Below are positions 36,949-45,207 of a stretch of 64,000 bases of DNA, in pieces. The stretch is taken from NCBI RefSeq assembly GCF_017313265.1, contig NZ_JAFLQZ010000010.1, positions 1 through 64,000 on the forward strand, in the 5' to 3' direction. Position 1 is the first letter of the stretch; each line of letters begins with the position of its first letter. The DNA comes from Hymenobacter telluris (GTDB lineage: Bacteria > Bacteroidota > Bacteroidia > Cytophagales > Hymenobacteraceae). A program made the position numbers and the translations under genes. The notes beneath the pieces are model-generated. The model was not told the DNA's origin. It saw nothing but the letters and a program-made list of their open reading frames with translations, and did not search any database.

Positions 36949-37719
36949 TTAAAATATCAGCAACAGCACCACAGCCACCACCCACAGCAGCACGCCTACT
37001 ACGGCGGTATTCACGCGCACCTCGGGAGGCCGCCGGGGCAGCACCCCCACCACCGATACGCCCAGCAGCGCAACCGGCAGCAGGGCCATCGGGCCACTAT
37101 ACAGGCCACCGCCGTAAGGCTGAAACGGAGCCGCTCCGTCGGGGGAAGCTGGCGAACTAACCTGGCGCACCACCCGCAGCAAAGGCGTTTGCCACACCGT
37201 TAGGCGCTGGCCTTCGCGGGCGCGGGGCGCAATGGCGCTAGGCAGCCGAAACTTGGTGTTGGTGGTTGCAATGTCGTAGGCCATTTGGGGGTTGGCGGCC
37301 GATGAGCCCACCGATACAATCTGGCGGCTTAGCACTTCTTCGTTGGCAAACTCGCGCAGGGGCAAGCCCCAATCTAAGGCAAACAACAGGCAGCAGGCCA
37401 GCAGCACCCAATTCACCCAGCGGGCCGTAGGTGCGGCGCGGGCCAGTATCAGCTTGGTGGGGTCGGGGGGGCGCACGGGCGGCGCGAAAGACTCGGGTTC
37501 TTGCTGCAAAAGCCGGTCGTAGGCCCAGCGGCGGCGCGGGTCGGCCAGAATCTGAAAACCCTCATAGGCATCCTGAAGTCGGGCATTCTGGGCAGGGTCT
37601 ACGGCGGCGCGACGGTGCATGCGGGCGTGCATGCGGCGGTAGGCTTGCTCTATTTCGGCTAGGGTAGCCGTATGCGGCACGCCCAGCACGGTATAGTAAT
37701 TCTGTAAGTGATTCGGCAT
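36949..37719 (-). CDS. J-domain-like membrane protein lacking HPD
   Basis: A 256-residue protein whose first 65 residues look like a J-domain: YYTVLGVPHTATLAEIEQAY and LQDAYEGFQILADPRRRWAYDRLL. But the HPD tripeptide, needed to stimulate DnaK, is absent: the segment there reads YRRMHARMHRR. The remainder has membrane segments at about residues 100-118 (WVLLACCLLFALDWGL), 205-222 and 235-255 at the C-terminus. It therefore resembles a DnaJ-like membrane protein that has lost co-chaperone activity. The ATG at 37719 is chosen over a longer frame. Confidence 0.78.
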   Translation of the reverse strand: MPNHLQNYYTVLGVPHTATLAEIEQAYRRMHARMHRRAAVDPAQNARLQDAYEGFQILADPRRRWAYDRLLQQEPESFAPPVRPPDPTKLILARAAPTARWVNWVLLACCLLFALDWGLPLREFANEEVLSRQIVSVGSSAANPQMAYDIATTNTKFRLPSAIAPRAREGQRLTVWQTPLLRVVRQVSSPASPDGAAPFQPYGGGLYSGPMALLPVALLGVSVVGVLPRRPPEVRVNTAVVGVLLWVVAVVLLLIF

Positions 37720-37908
37720 AATATAAAGCTGACGGGCAACTGGCATAGTGCCTGCTGAATATACCAAACGGCAGGCCACGGCGCAACTACGCGCCGCCGT
37801 GTAGCTAGCAAGCAAACCACACCGGCAGCTACTCCAACCGGCCTTGGTACTCACCTACTTATAACAACGCGCTACCATCCGGCTTCGTGCCCACTAGCAC
37901 ACTTATTC

Positions 37909-39078
37909 TCAGCCTACTGCCCGCACTAACTGCCGCCGCAGCCAAGACCAGCGGGCAGCTCCTACGGCTAGGTTTACCAGCCATGCTTTGCCCGCCAAAA
38001 ACCGCATCAGGTGATAGCGTTGCGTCAGCTCGCGGCCAATCAGGCGCTGCACTTCCTGGGCATAGCGGGCCAGATAGTCGGCCTCGAAGTGCTGGGCCCG
38101 GAAGCACCGTTGCGCCTGTTGGGCCGCCAGAATACCGCTGTGTACTGCTTTATCGATGCCGTGGCCTTGCAGCGGGTCGATGAGGGCGGCGGCATCACCA
38201 CACAGCAGCACCCGGGTGCCATGCACCGCCCGGCCCGAACCACCCAGCGGCAGCCCAAACCCGGTGATGGGCGTAAGCGCTTCGGCCTGGGTGAAACGTG
38301 GGGCCAGGTGTGGGTGCGTAGCCAGCAACTCGCGCAACTCGTGCTTTAAATCAAGCCGGCGGGCAGCTACTTCCTCCGACAGCACCCCGAAGCCCACGTT
38401 GTATACCCCGCCGCCCACCGGAAACACCCAGCAGTAGCCCGCTTGGTATTCGCGCAGAAAATAGAAGTCGGAGGTATGCTCGGGGGCCTCCGCTACCCCG
38501 CGGTAGTACGTCCGCACGGCTGCGCAATGGTGCGCCCGGTTCAGCCGGGCCTGGGGCATCAGGTGGCGCGCCACCACTGAATTAGCCCCGTCGCAGCCAA
38601 TAACGAGGCCGGCGCGCACTGGCGGCTGCGCGCCTACCGCCGGCACAAGCGTGATGCCCGCCGCATCAGGCAGCAGGTCCCGGACGGTATAGCCTTCCAG
38701 AATTTCCGTGGTAGTGTGGCGGCGCACCAGCGTCAGCAGCGCATCATCGAAATGCAGGCGCGGGCTATTGAATGCGGGCTTGTGCCACTTGATGAGTAGC
38801 TCACGGCCATTGGGAGCCAGCAGGCGGCTATGGGTGGTATCGGCGCGGTGCGGGGTTAGCAGCTCGTGCAGTTCGGCAGCGTAGGCGGGACTTAGGCGGG
38901 CGAGGTGCTTGAGGGTAGGACTGGGAATGGCATCACCGCAGATTTTGTCGCGCGGGAATTGGCCTTTGTCTAGCAGGGCTACCCGCAACCCGCTGTGGCG
39001 CAGCGCCAACGCACAGGCCGCCCCCGCCGGCCCGGCCCCTACAATAACTACGTCGTACGTAACAGGCGCAACGGACAC
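37909..39078 (-). CDS. FAD-dependent oxidoreductase, geranylgeranyl-reductase family
   Basis: A 389-residue flavoprotein. The dinucleotide-binding motif VIVGAGPAGAACALAL starts near residue 12, with the KGQFPRDKICGDA segment of geranylgeranyl reductase-type proteins. FAD motif II is VLLCGDAAALIDPLQGHGID. It belongs to the group that includes isoprenoid reductases and flavin-dependent halogenase-like enzymes; the substrate is unknown. The only start upstream of the Rossmann motif is a GTG at 39078. Its neighbours do not help, and it may be unlinked to dxr. Confidence 0.88.
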   Translation of the reverse strand: MSVAPVTYDVVIVGAGPAGAACALALRHSGLRVALLDKGQFPRDKICGDAIPSPTLKHLARLSPAYAAELHELLTPHRADTTHSRLLAPNGRELLIKWHKPAFNSPRLHFDDALLTLVRRHTTTEILEGYTVRDLLPDAAGITLVPAVGAQPPVRAGLVIGCDGANSVVARHLMPQARLNRAHHCAAVRTYYRGVAEAPEHTSDFYFLREYQAGYCWVFPVGGGVYNVGFGVLSEEVAARRLDLKHELRELLATHPHLAPRFTQAEALTPITGFGLPLGGSGRAVHGTRVLLCGDAAALIDPLQGHGIDKAVHSGILAAQQAQRCFRAQHFEADYLARYAQEVQRLIGRELTQRYHLMRFLAGKAWLVNLAVGAARWSWLRRQLVRAVG

Positions 39079-39105
39079 AAACGAAGGTACTACCCGCCCA
39101 GGTTT

Positions 39106-39834
39106 TTACCCGTCGATGGCCTCCTGCAAATACGCGCAGAACGGCTGCATAGCTTGGAAAGCAGCGGGCACATAGGTATCCAGGTCGAGCTGGCGGGCGG
39201 TGGCGTCGGGCACGACATGGCTCACCACGAAGCTTTTGTGCTTGAGCAACTCGATGTCGGGGTGGTCGGTGGGGTAGCCGGCGGGAGCTTTCTTGAGTTT
39301 GTCGCCCGCCATACCATCGAAATATTTTCGGAAGCCGGGCGCATCGAGCAACGCATGCAATGCCTCCCCGTTGTAGTCGATTTCCTGGCGGATGCGGGCC
39401 AGCTGCTCCTTTTCAGGTTCGTAGAGGCCACCGGCCAGCAACGTCTGCCCGTTGGGGCCCAGCTGCACGTAGTAGCCCGGCCCGTTGCCGGCCTTGCCCC
39501 CCGCCGAGAAATAAGCGCTGAAATGCGTTTTATAAGGCCGCTTGTCTTTAGCGAAACGCACGTCGCGGTAGATGCGGAAGATGCACTTCTTGGCTTCCAG
39601 CCCTGCCAACGCGGGGTCTTGCGTAGCCAGCTGTTTCAGCCAGCGCCCCACGGCCGCTTCGAAATCCTGCCGCAGCTGGTCGTAGGTGGCTTTGTGCGTT
39701 TGAAACCACTCCCGGTCGTTGTGCAGCGTAAGCTCGGAGAGGAAGTCAAATAGGTGAGAGGTGTTCACAGATGGATTGCTGATTGTTGACTGTTGATTGA
39801 TGAACAGCTGCTTGTTGATTTGTCGAGAAGGCAT
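39106..39834 (-). CDS. DUF2461 (TIGR02453) family protein
   Basis: A 242-residue soluble protein of a widespread family of unknown function (FDFLSELTLHNDREWF..., RDVRFAKDKRPYKTHFSAYF, GPGYYVQLGPN). The annotated start is the ATG at 39834, but the first 22 residues are coded by a low-complexity TTGATTGTTGAC-type stretch. A GTG start at 39768, giving VNTSHLFDFL, fits the family better. The gene lies only 27 bp from the FAD reductase gene on the same strand. Confidence 0.85.
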   Translation of the reverse strand: MPSRQINKQLFINQQSTISNPSVNTSHLFDFLSELTLHNDREWFQTHKATYDQLRQDFEAAVGRWLKQLATQDPALAGLEAKKCIFRIYRDVRFAKDKRPYKTHFSAYFSAGGKAGNGPGYYVQLGPNGQTLLAGGLYEPEKEQLARIRQEIDYNGEALHALLDAPGFRKYFDGMAGDKLKKAPAGYPTDHPDIELLKHKSFVVSHVVPDATARQLDLDTYVPAAFQAMQPFCAYLQEAIDG

Positions 39835-39878
39835 GGCTCTGCCTCCATAACAACCAGCAATTCAGCTGGCAGCAATTT

Positions 39879-40322
39879 TTAATTTTTCCGCATTTCCTGC
39901 TGCCGCATCGGCATTACGTCGATGGTTTTAAACAACGAGCCTGGCGTTACCGGCTCGGTTTCGCGGCGCTTCACCCCGCCATCTTTCCCAATGAGTAGCA
40001 CCGTAAACCCGGTGCCGGAAGTGCGCAAGGTTTCGGTTACGTACTTCTTATCGGCCACCGAGAGGTTATCGAGCAGTACCTCATGCACCAGCAGGTCGCG
40101 CGCGTCGAGGTCGGGGCGCGCCGGAGCCAGCAGTTGCCGCTGACGGAGCAGGGCGGCATCGGTGGCGGTGGGTGCGCACAGCAGCAATACCCGCTTCTGC
40201 CAGCGGCTGGCTTTCAGGAGAGCAGCCAATGACCGTTGAGCAGGCTTGGTTTGAGCCTGAACCGTAGCCGCCAGCAATAAGCCACCAACTACCAGCAGCC
40301 AGCATAAAGGAGTGAAACGCAT
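39879..40322 (-). CDS. DUF4174-domain secreted protein
   Basis: A 147-residue protein with a signal peptide (hydrophobic residues 7-20, ending TVQAQ). The mature region (RVLLLCAPTATDAALLRQRQLL, then FTVLLIGKDGGVKRRETEPV) resembles DUF4174, a thioredoxin-like-fold family without the CxxC. The function is unknown. The ATG at 40322 is used. It is divergent from the outer-membrane protein gene at 40569. Confidence 0.75.
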   Translation of the reverse strand: MRFTPLCWLLVVGGLLLAATVQAQTKPAQRSLAALLKASRWQKRVLLLCAPTATDAALLRQRQLLAPARPDLDARDLLVHEVLLDNLSVADKKYVTETLRTSGTGFTVLLIGKDGGVKRRETEPVTPGSLFKTIDVMPMRQQEMRKN

Positions 40323-40534
40323 ATGGAGGGAATTCGTGGTGCAGAGTGAAAAGGTGTATAGCCAGTTCAACTGACTGTACCTGTGTTTGCCAAGGCATTA
40401 AGGACCAGGCGGCAGCCACAACGCCATACCAGTTTGCTGCTCACTCACACGGCTTCAAACAGACGAATAATGCCAGTGGTTCGTTGTCCCGCTAATTACA
40501 ATTACGTGCAACTTCGCTATGGTTGCGAGGATCT

Positions 40535-40542
40535 TATATTTG
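40535..40542 (+). promoter_or_regulatory. Candidate -7 promoter box
   Basis: TATATTTG, full match to TAnnTTTG, 26 bp before the ATG at 40569. A poor -33 element (CTTC) lies 19 bp upstream. Confidence 0.4.
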
Positions 40543-40568
40543 GTATCACACTACATTTTTACTCTCCT

Positions 40569-41222
40569 ATGTATTCCCTTGTTGGTATCCCTAGCCTAAG
40601 CATGGTTGTTGGCGCCTTGCTGTTTGTTTCTCTACCTGCCGCCGCCCAAACGCCCGACTCAACAGCTGTCCGCACGCGGCCTATAGGCACTTTAATTACG
40701 CTGGGTACCGGCATTGTTACGCCAGGCTTCGAGTTTGGTGGCTTTGGAGGCCTGTCCCTGCCGCTGATTCTAAGTGTTGAGCACCATCTTTCTCCGGCTG
40801 TTTCACTATACGCCAACGGGTTCAGCGGTTTCCATCTATATAATGGCCTGTTCGATCAGTATCGGAGATTCGGCGTGGGTTATTACGGCTTTGATGCCGG
40901 CATCCGGTACTACTACAACCAGGAAAAGCGCCGCCTGAAAGGGCGCCCCACTGGCCCATTTGTAGGCAATTATGTAGCGTTACAGGCTTCTTCAGTGTTC
41001 CGCCCCGCCATCAACTATAGTAATTACCGCTATTCGGGCCTTACCGCCATTTGGGGTATGCAGCGTCGGGTAGGCAAATACGGCTGGCTTAATACCTACG
41101 TCGGTGCGGGGATTGGCCGGTCGGGGCGGTACTACTACACGCCTGAGTTTGAGAATAGCCGCTACGGCCTGCTCTTGGAGCTTGGCGTGAAAGTGAGTCT
41201 CGGCAGCCGCCTCACGCGCTAG
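40569..41222 (+). CDS. Outer-membrane beta-barrel-like protein
   Basis: A 217-residue protein with a signal peptide (hydrophobic residues 4-20, ending SLPAAAQ). The mature part alternates aromatic and small residues in short amphipathic strands (FGGLSLPLILSVEHHLS, VGYYGFDAGIRYYYN, GLLLELGVKVSLG), which fits a small outer-membrane barrel. No specific family is recognised. The ATG at 40569 begins the signal peptide; a candidate promoter precedes it. Its last 11 bp overlap the convergent alpha/beta hydrolase gene. Confidence 0.65.
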   Translation: MYSLVGIPSLSMVVGALLFVSLPAAAQTPDSTAVRTRPIGTLITLGTGIVTPGFEFGGFGGLSLPLILSVEHHLSPAVSLYANGFSGFHLYNGLFDQYRRFGVGYYGFDAGIRYYYNQEKRRLKGRPTGPFVGNYVALQASSVFRPAINYSNYRYSGLTAIWGMQRRVGKYGWLNTYVGAGIGRSGRYYYTPEFENSRYGLLLELGVKVSLGSRLTR

Positions 41223-42189
41223 TCTCGGGCGGTAATACCGATTCCAGCCACTCGAACACCGCCTGGTACGCCGCTGCCCGCGCTGCCGGGGCCGACAGAA
41301 ACAGGTCGTGCATGCCCCCCGCTACGGCCTGCACCGTTACCTGGGGCCCCAACCGGGGGCTGAGCGCCCGGATGTGGGCCACATCCAGCACGATATCGGC
41401 ACTCAGAAAATCGTCGGACCATTTGCGGCTGGCGGCGGTTCGGTCGGAGTGCAGCACCAGCACGGGCATGGGTAATTGAAGTCCGCGCCGCACCTGCTGG
41501 TGCCCTCTCCGAATGGCGCGCAGCCAGCCAGCATTCACATCAAACACCTGGTTAGGCTTCCAGGCCAAATCGTACTCCCATTGCCCCCGATACGCGCGGT
41601 GCAAGCTCAGGCCATACGTATCCGACAAGCCCGAGGGCACCTTCAAATTAGGAACCAAGGCACCAACTTGCGCCACTAGCGGTATGGCCAACTTCTTATA
41701 CCAGGGCTGAAACAAATCCAGAAACGGGCTATTCAGCACCAACGCGGCTAAGCCGGCAGTTGGGCGTGCTTGGGCATATAGCGACACAATGAGGCCGCCC
41801 GTAGAGTGCCCGCTAAGCACCAGCGTATAGCTGCCTTCGGCCCGAATTACGGCCAGTGCGGCGTCCAAATCCTCGAAATACTCTGTTAGGTTGCGCACAT
41901 TGTTCGGGCGCTGGTGGCGCAGCAGAGCCCGGCCATACTTGCGCAAATCGAGGGCGTAGAACCGGAAGCCGTGGGCGGCGTACTCGGCGGCCATTTCGCG
42001 CTGAAAGAAGTAGTCGTTGAAGCCGTGCACATAGAGGACTGCCCGGTTGCTGGCCGGGGCCGGTACGTGGCGTACCAGCGTAGCCCGCACCGCGCCTTCG
42101 TAGTCGTTGGGCTGAGGTAAGTGGCGCAGCTGAAAATCGGGACCTAGCGGGTCGGGTTGGTAGGAAGCGGGGTCAGTGGGAGCAGTCAT
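41212..42189 (-). CDS. Alpha/beta hydrolase (lysophospholipase-type)
   Basis: A 325-residue serine hydrolase. The nucleophile Ser is in VLSGHSTGGLIVSL, the lid and acid region include VLVLHSDRT, and the His is in VAGGMHDLF. The N-terminal HGFNDYFFQREMAAEYAAHGFRFYALDLR forms the usual core strands and is like the Serine aminopeptidase S33/MGL group. The substrate is unknown. It is convergent with the barrel protein gene, overlapping by 11 bp. Confidence 0.9.
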   Translation of the reverse strand: MTAPTDPASYQPDPLGPDFQLRHLPQPNDYEGAVRATLVRHVPAPASNRAVLYVHGFNDYFFQREMAAEYAAHGFRFYALDLRKYGRALLRHQRPNNVRNLTEYFEDLDAALAVIRAEGSYTLVLSGHSTGGLIVSLYAQARPTAGLAALVLNSPFLDLFQPWYKKLAIPLVAQVGALVPNLKVPSGLSDTYGLSLHRAYRGQWEYDLAWKPNQVFDVNAGWLRAIRRGHQQVRRGLQLPMPVLVLHSDRTAASRKWSDDFLSADIVLDVAHIRALSPRLGPQVTVQAVAGGMHDLFLSAPAARAAAYQAVFEWLESVLPPETSA

Positions 42190-42391
42190 AAGGCCAGTAC
42201 GGAAATGAAGCGGCTACTGATTCTATTGCTGCCGGATGCCTACAGCATCGGACTGGGGCGCGGCAAATGCGCTGCATTCACGACTATATATTTTTCGACG
42301 CATACTAGATGCAACCTCTTACCCGTTCATCAGCAAACAGGGCCAACTGGCGGTTTGCACTAAACCAGCGGCGAGGCCTCACTCCTACTTC

Positions 42392-43120
42392 ATGCGTGTT
42401 CTTGCTCTGCTGGCTGCGGCCTTGCTGCTGACTTTGTGTGCCCGTTCGGCATCTCCTGTAACCCAGCCTGTTGAGTCCAATCCGGCGTTTCGGGCGCAGC
42501 AGCAACGGTTTCCGCGGGTGCGGGCAGCCTATGCCTTGCACGAAGCCGACCTGCACGCACTGTTGCGGCGTAATGGTATTCCGGCGGGGCAGCTGGAGCT
42601 GTATCTGCGGGCATTTAAGGTGGGGCGGCGGCTCGAAGCCTGGGGCCGACCCACCGGTACCGGCGAGTTTGTGCTGTTGCGGACTTACCGGCTAGCGGGC
42701 ACCTCGGGTACGCTCGGGCCCAAGCGCCGCGCCGGCGACGGGCAAGTGCCGGAAGGGTTCTACAGCATCAACCGCTTCAACCCCGACAGCAAGTACCACC
42801 TCTCCCTGGGCCTCGACTACCCCAACGCCACCGACCTGCGCCACGCCGCCCCCGACCCCGGCAACGACATTTTCATCCACGGCTCCAACGTCACCATCGG
42901 CTGCCTGCCCATCACCGACGCGGGCATTCGGGAGCTGTACGTGCTGGCCGTGGAAGCCCGCGCCGCCGGCCAACCCACCATTGCGGTGCACATTTTCCCG
43001 TTCGAGCTGACGGCCGAAAACCTGGCCCGCCGTGTAGCTAGTCCGCACACCGGCTTTTGGCAGAGCCTGGTGGCGGGTTATCAGTATTTCGAGGACTACC
43101 ACCAACTGCCCAGTGAATGA
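42392..43120 (+). CDS. L,D-transpeptidase (YkuD) family protein
   Basis: A 242-residue secreted protein with an N-terminal hydrophobic segment (residues 4-16). The catalytic segment is in the C-terminal half: DIFIHGSNVTIGCLPITDAG, with the Cys of the HGxxxxxGC motif, typical of YkuD-type enzymes that cross-link peptidoglycan or attach lipoproteins. Middle residues RAGDGQVPEGFYSINRFNPDS are also characteristic. The ATG at 42392 is used. The region upstream, 42190-42391, has nothing recognisable. Confidence 0.88.
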   Translation: MRVLALLAAALLLTLCARSASPVTQPVESNPAFRAQQQRFPRVRAAYALHEADLHALLRRNGIPAGQLELYLRAFKVGRRLEAWGRPTGTGEFVLLRTYRLAGTSGTLGPKRRAGDGQVPEGFYSINRFNPDSKYHLSLGLDYPNATDLRHAAPDPGNDIFIHGSNVTIGCLPITDAGIRELYVLAVEARAAGQPTIAVHIFPFELTAENLARRVASPHTGFWQSLVAGYQYFEDYHQLPSE

Positions 43121-43297
43121 GTGGGTGAATGGATGAGCGGGTGAATGGATGATTGGATGAATGGATGAGCGGGTGATGAGTAAGTGGGTAAACAGCTTGC
43201 TTTCGTAAACAATTACCCCCATTCCCTTATTCCCTCACTTATCCAATCACCCAATCATCCATTCACCCAATCATCCACTCATCCAATCATCCACTCC
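43121..43297. repeat. Low-complexity ATGGATGA/TCATCCA inverted repeat
   Basis: The left half is rich in GGATGA, GTGAATGG and GATGAGCGGGTGA; the right half in CAATCATCC, CCATTCACC and TCATCCACTC. The two halves are complementary in word content but not aligned end to end. The right edge contains the start ATG of the NUDIX gene. Confidence 0.75.
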
Positions 43298-43852
43298 ATG
43301 CTCACCCCCGACGACTTCCCGCTACCTGCAACCCTGCGCGACTCGGCCGTACTGGTCCCCATTTTCCGCGACGAGGCGGGGGAGCTGCACGTGGTGATGG
43401 TGCGCCGGAGCAGCTTTGGGGTGCACGGTGGGCAGTTGGCGTTTCCGGGTGGCAAGCACGAGCCTACCGATGCGTCGTTGGTGGCTACGGCGTTGCGAGA
43501 GGCGGAAGAAGAAGTGGGGCTGCTACCAACCAACGTGGAAATACTGGCCGCCTTGCCCACGGTGGCCGTGCCCAGCGGCTTCCGTATTTCGCCGTTTCTG
43601 GGGCGCATCCGGCGGCCCGAGGTGTGGCAATGGCAGCAGCGCGAAGTAGATGAGGTGCTGGAAATTCCGCTCCGCCACCTCGCCGACCCCGCCCAGCACG
43701 CCGAGGAAGACTGGCAGTTGCCCGGCTGGCCGGGTCCGCGCCGCGTAGCCTTTTACCGCATTGCTGGCGGCTACCAGCTCTGGGGCGCAAGTTACCGCAT
43801 CATCACCCCCCTCATCGGCCCGCTACTTAGTGGTGAGGTGGTGAAGTGGTGA
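43298..43852 (+). CDS. NUDIX hydrolase, CoA-pyrophosphatase type
   Basis: A 184-residue protein. The NuCoA-like motif is RRSSFGVHGGQLAFPGG, directly followed by a NUDIX box ending REAEEEVGL, which supports hydrolysis of CoA-type diphosphates. The rest, PTVAVPSGFRISPFLG, fits the CoA-pyrophosphatase family. The start ATG is the last codon of the preceding low-complexity repeat. The last codons (SGEVVKW then TGA) are also built from the GTGGTGA-type repeat downstream, so repeats touch both ends of the gene. Confidence 0.85.
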   Translation: MLTPDDFPLPATLRDSAVLVPIFRDEAGELHVVMVRRSSFGVHGGQLAFPGGKHEPTDASLVATALREAEEEVGLLPTNVEILAALPTVAVPSGFRISPFLGRIRRPEVWQWQQREVDEVLEIPLRHLADPAQHAEEDWQLPGWPGPRRVAFYRIAGGYQLWGASYRIITPLIGPLLSGEVVKW

Positions 43853-43957
43853 AGTGGTGAGGTGGTGAGTTGACGTTCGATTTGCGCAGACTCGCACCAT
43901 CAAAACATAAAACTCGCCACCTCACCACCTCACCACTTCACCACCTCACCACCTCAC
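43830..43957. repeat. GTGAGGTGGTGA / TCACCACCTCAC inverted repeat
   Basis: Left arm 43830-43875 consists of GTGGTGA(A/G) words; right arm 43913-43957 consists of CACCTCACCACC words. The left arm overlaps the end of the NUDIX gene. A similar single stretch precedes folB at 61411-61440. Confidence 0.8.
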
Positions 43958-44005
43958 ATTATCTGGCACGAAATTGCGTTTAGGGGTTGGGCTTATCTTT
44001 CCGAC

Positions 44006-45103
44006 ATGAAACGACTCCTTTTTCTGCTTCTTACGCTTGCGCCCGTTGCTGCCTGGGCACAGGGCGAGCAAAGCCTCTGGTACTTTGGGCAACAGGCGGG
44101 TTTGAGCTTCCCGGTGGGTGGCGGCGCCCCCACTCCGCTGCTCAACGGCAAAATGACCACCTACGAAGGCTCGGCGGTAGCCACCAATGCCCAGGGCCAG
44201 CTGCTGTTCTACACCAACGGCGAAAACGTGTTCAACCGCCAGCACACCATCATGCCCAACGGCCGGCAGCTGACGGGCTCCAGCGCCAGCACCCAAAGCG
44301 CCCTCATCGTGCCCGACCCCGGCAGCGGCAACGTGTTCTACCTGTTCACGGTGGGCGCGCAGGGCGGTAAGGAGGGCATGCGCTACTCGGTGGTAGACAT
44401 GACCCGCGACAATGGCCTCGGCGACGTGCCCCGCGTGAACATCCTGCTGATTTCGCCGGTGGCCGAGAAGCTGGCCGCCGTGCGCCACGCCAACGGCCGC
44501 GACGTGTGGGTGGTGGCGCACCGCTGGAATTCCAACGCCTTTGTGAGCTACCTTGTAACAGCCGACGGCGTGCAAACCAAGCCGATACTAAGCAACGTGG
44601 GCGGTATGCACGCCGGACCCGGCCGCAACGCTATTGGCGCCATGAAGTTCTCGCCCGATGGCCGCAAAATAGGCGTGGCCGTGTGGCGCGAGGCCAACCG
44701 CTACGAGGTATTCGACTTTGATAGGGCCACCGGCCTGGTGAAAAACCCCAAGGTATTTTCGCCTTACCCGGAGGCCTACGGCATCGAGTTTTCGCCGGAC
44801 GGTAGCAAGCTGTACGGGTCCAGCAACGGGGAAGGTGGCGGCCAGGCCCAGATTTTCCAGTTCGATTTGAAAACCGGCAAAGCTGCCGTTATCGGCAAAT
44901 CGGCTAACCGCAAAGTGGGCCAGTTGCAACGTGCCCCCGACGGTAAAATTTACGTAGCGCGCGAAGACAACCCCTTCCTCGGCGTCATTACCAACCCCAA
45001 CGGCGACGCCAGCACCGCCAAATACACCGACGACGGCTTCAAGCTCGGCGGCCGCCGCAGCAAGCTCGGCCTGCCCAATTTCATCACCGAACCAGGGAAA
45101 TAG
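44006..45103 (+). CDS. Secreted beta-propeller protein
   Basis: A 365-residue protein with a signal peptide (residues 1-19, ending AWAQG). It begins WYFGQQAGLSFPVGG, the opening used by many Bacteroidota secreted repeat proteins, and contains propeller-like blades (LLFYTNGENVFN, MKFSPDGRKIGVAV, IEFSPDGSKLYGSS, APDGKIYVARE). No C-terminal T9SS sorting domain is visible, and it ends ITEPGK, so retention in the periplasm or at the surface is unclear. A TATCTTTC element lies just upstream. The stop codon is the first base triplet of a long palindrome. Confidence 0.75.
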   Translation: MKRLLFLLLTLAPVAAWAQGEQSLWYFGQQAGLSFPVGGGAPTPLLNGKMTTYEGSAVATNAQGQLLFYTNGENVFNRQHTIMPNGRQLTGSSASTQSALIVPDPGSGNVFYLFTVGAQGGKEGMRYSVVDMTRDNGLGDVPRVNILLISPVAEKLAAVRHANGRDVWVVAHRWNSNAFVSYLVTADGVQTKPILSNVGGMHAGPGRNAIGAMKFSPDGRKIGVAVWREANRYEVFDFDRATGLVKNPKVFSPYPEAYGIEFSPDGSKLYGSSNGEGGGQAQIFQFDLKTGKAAVIGKSANRKVGQLQRAPDGKIYVAREDNPFLGVITNPNGDASTAKYTDDGFKLGGRRSKLGLPNFITEPGK

Positions 45104-45199
45104 AGTAACTGAGCAGCGGAGTAACGGAGTAAGTTGTTCTGACTGCGCCATTCGCGCCATTACAACAACTTACTCCGTTACTCCGCTGCTCAGTTACTC
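45103..45199. repeat. Perfect 36-bp-armed palindrome at convergent gene ends
   Basis: GAGTAACTGAGCAGCGG...AAGTTGTT and AACAACTT...CCGCTGCTCAGTTACTC pair perfectly around a 25-bp loop. Its first base is the last base of the stop codon of the beta-propeller gene; it ends 9 bp before the stop of the DUF5723 gene. A likely two-way terminator. Confidence 0.95.
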
Positions 45200-45207
45200 C
45201 AGCAAAG

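Noticed and set aside
43121-43297. CRISPR array in the repeated ATGGATGA region
   Set aside because: Words vary in length and spacing, there are no unique spacers of constant size, and the two halves are inverted.
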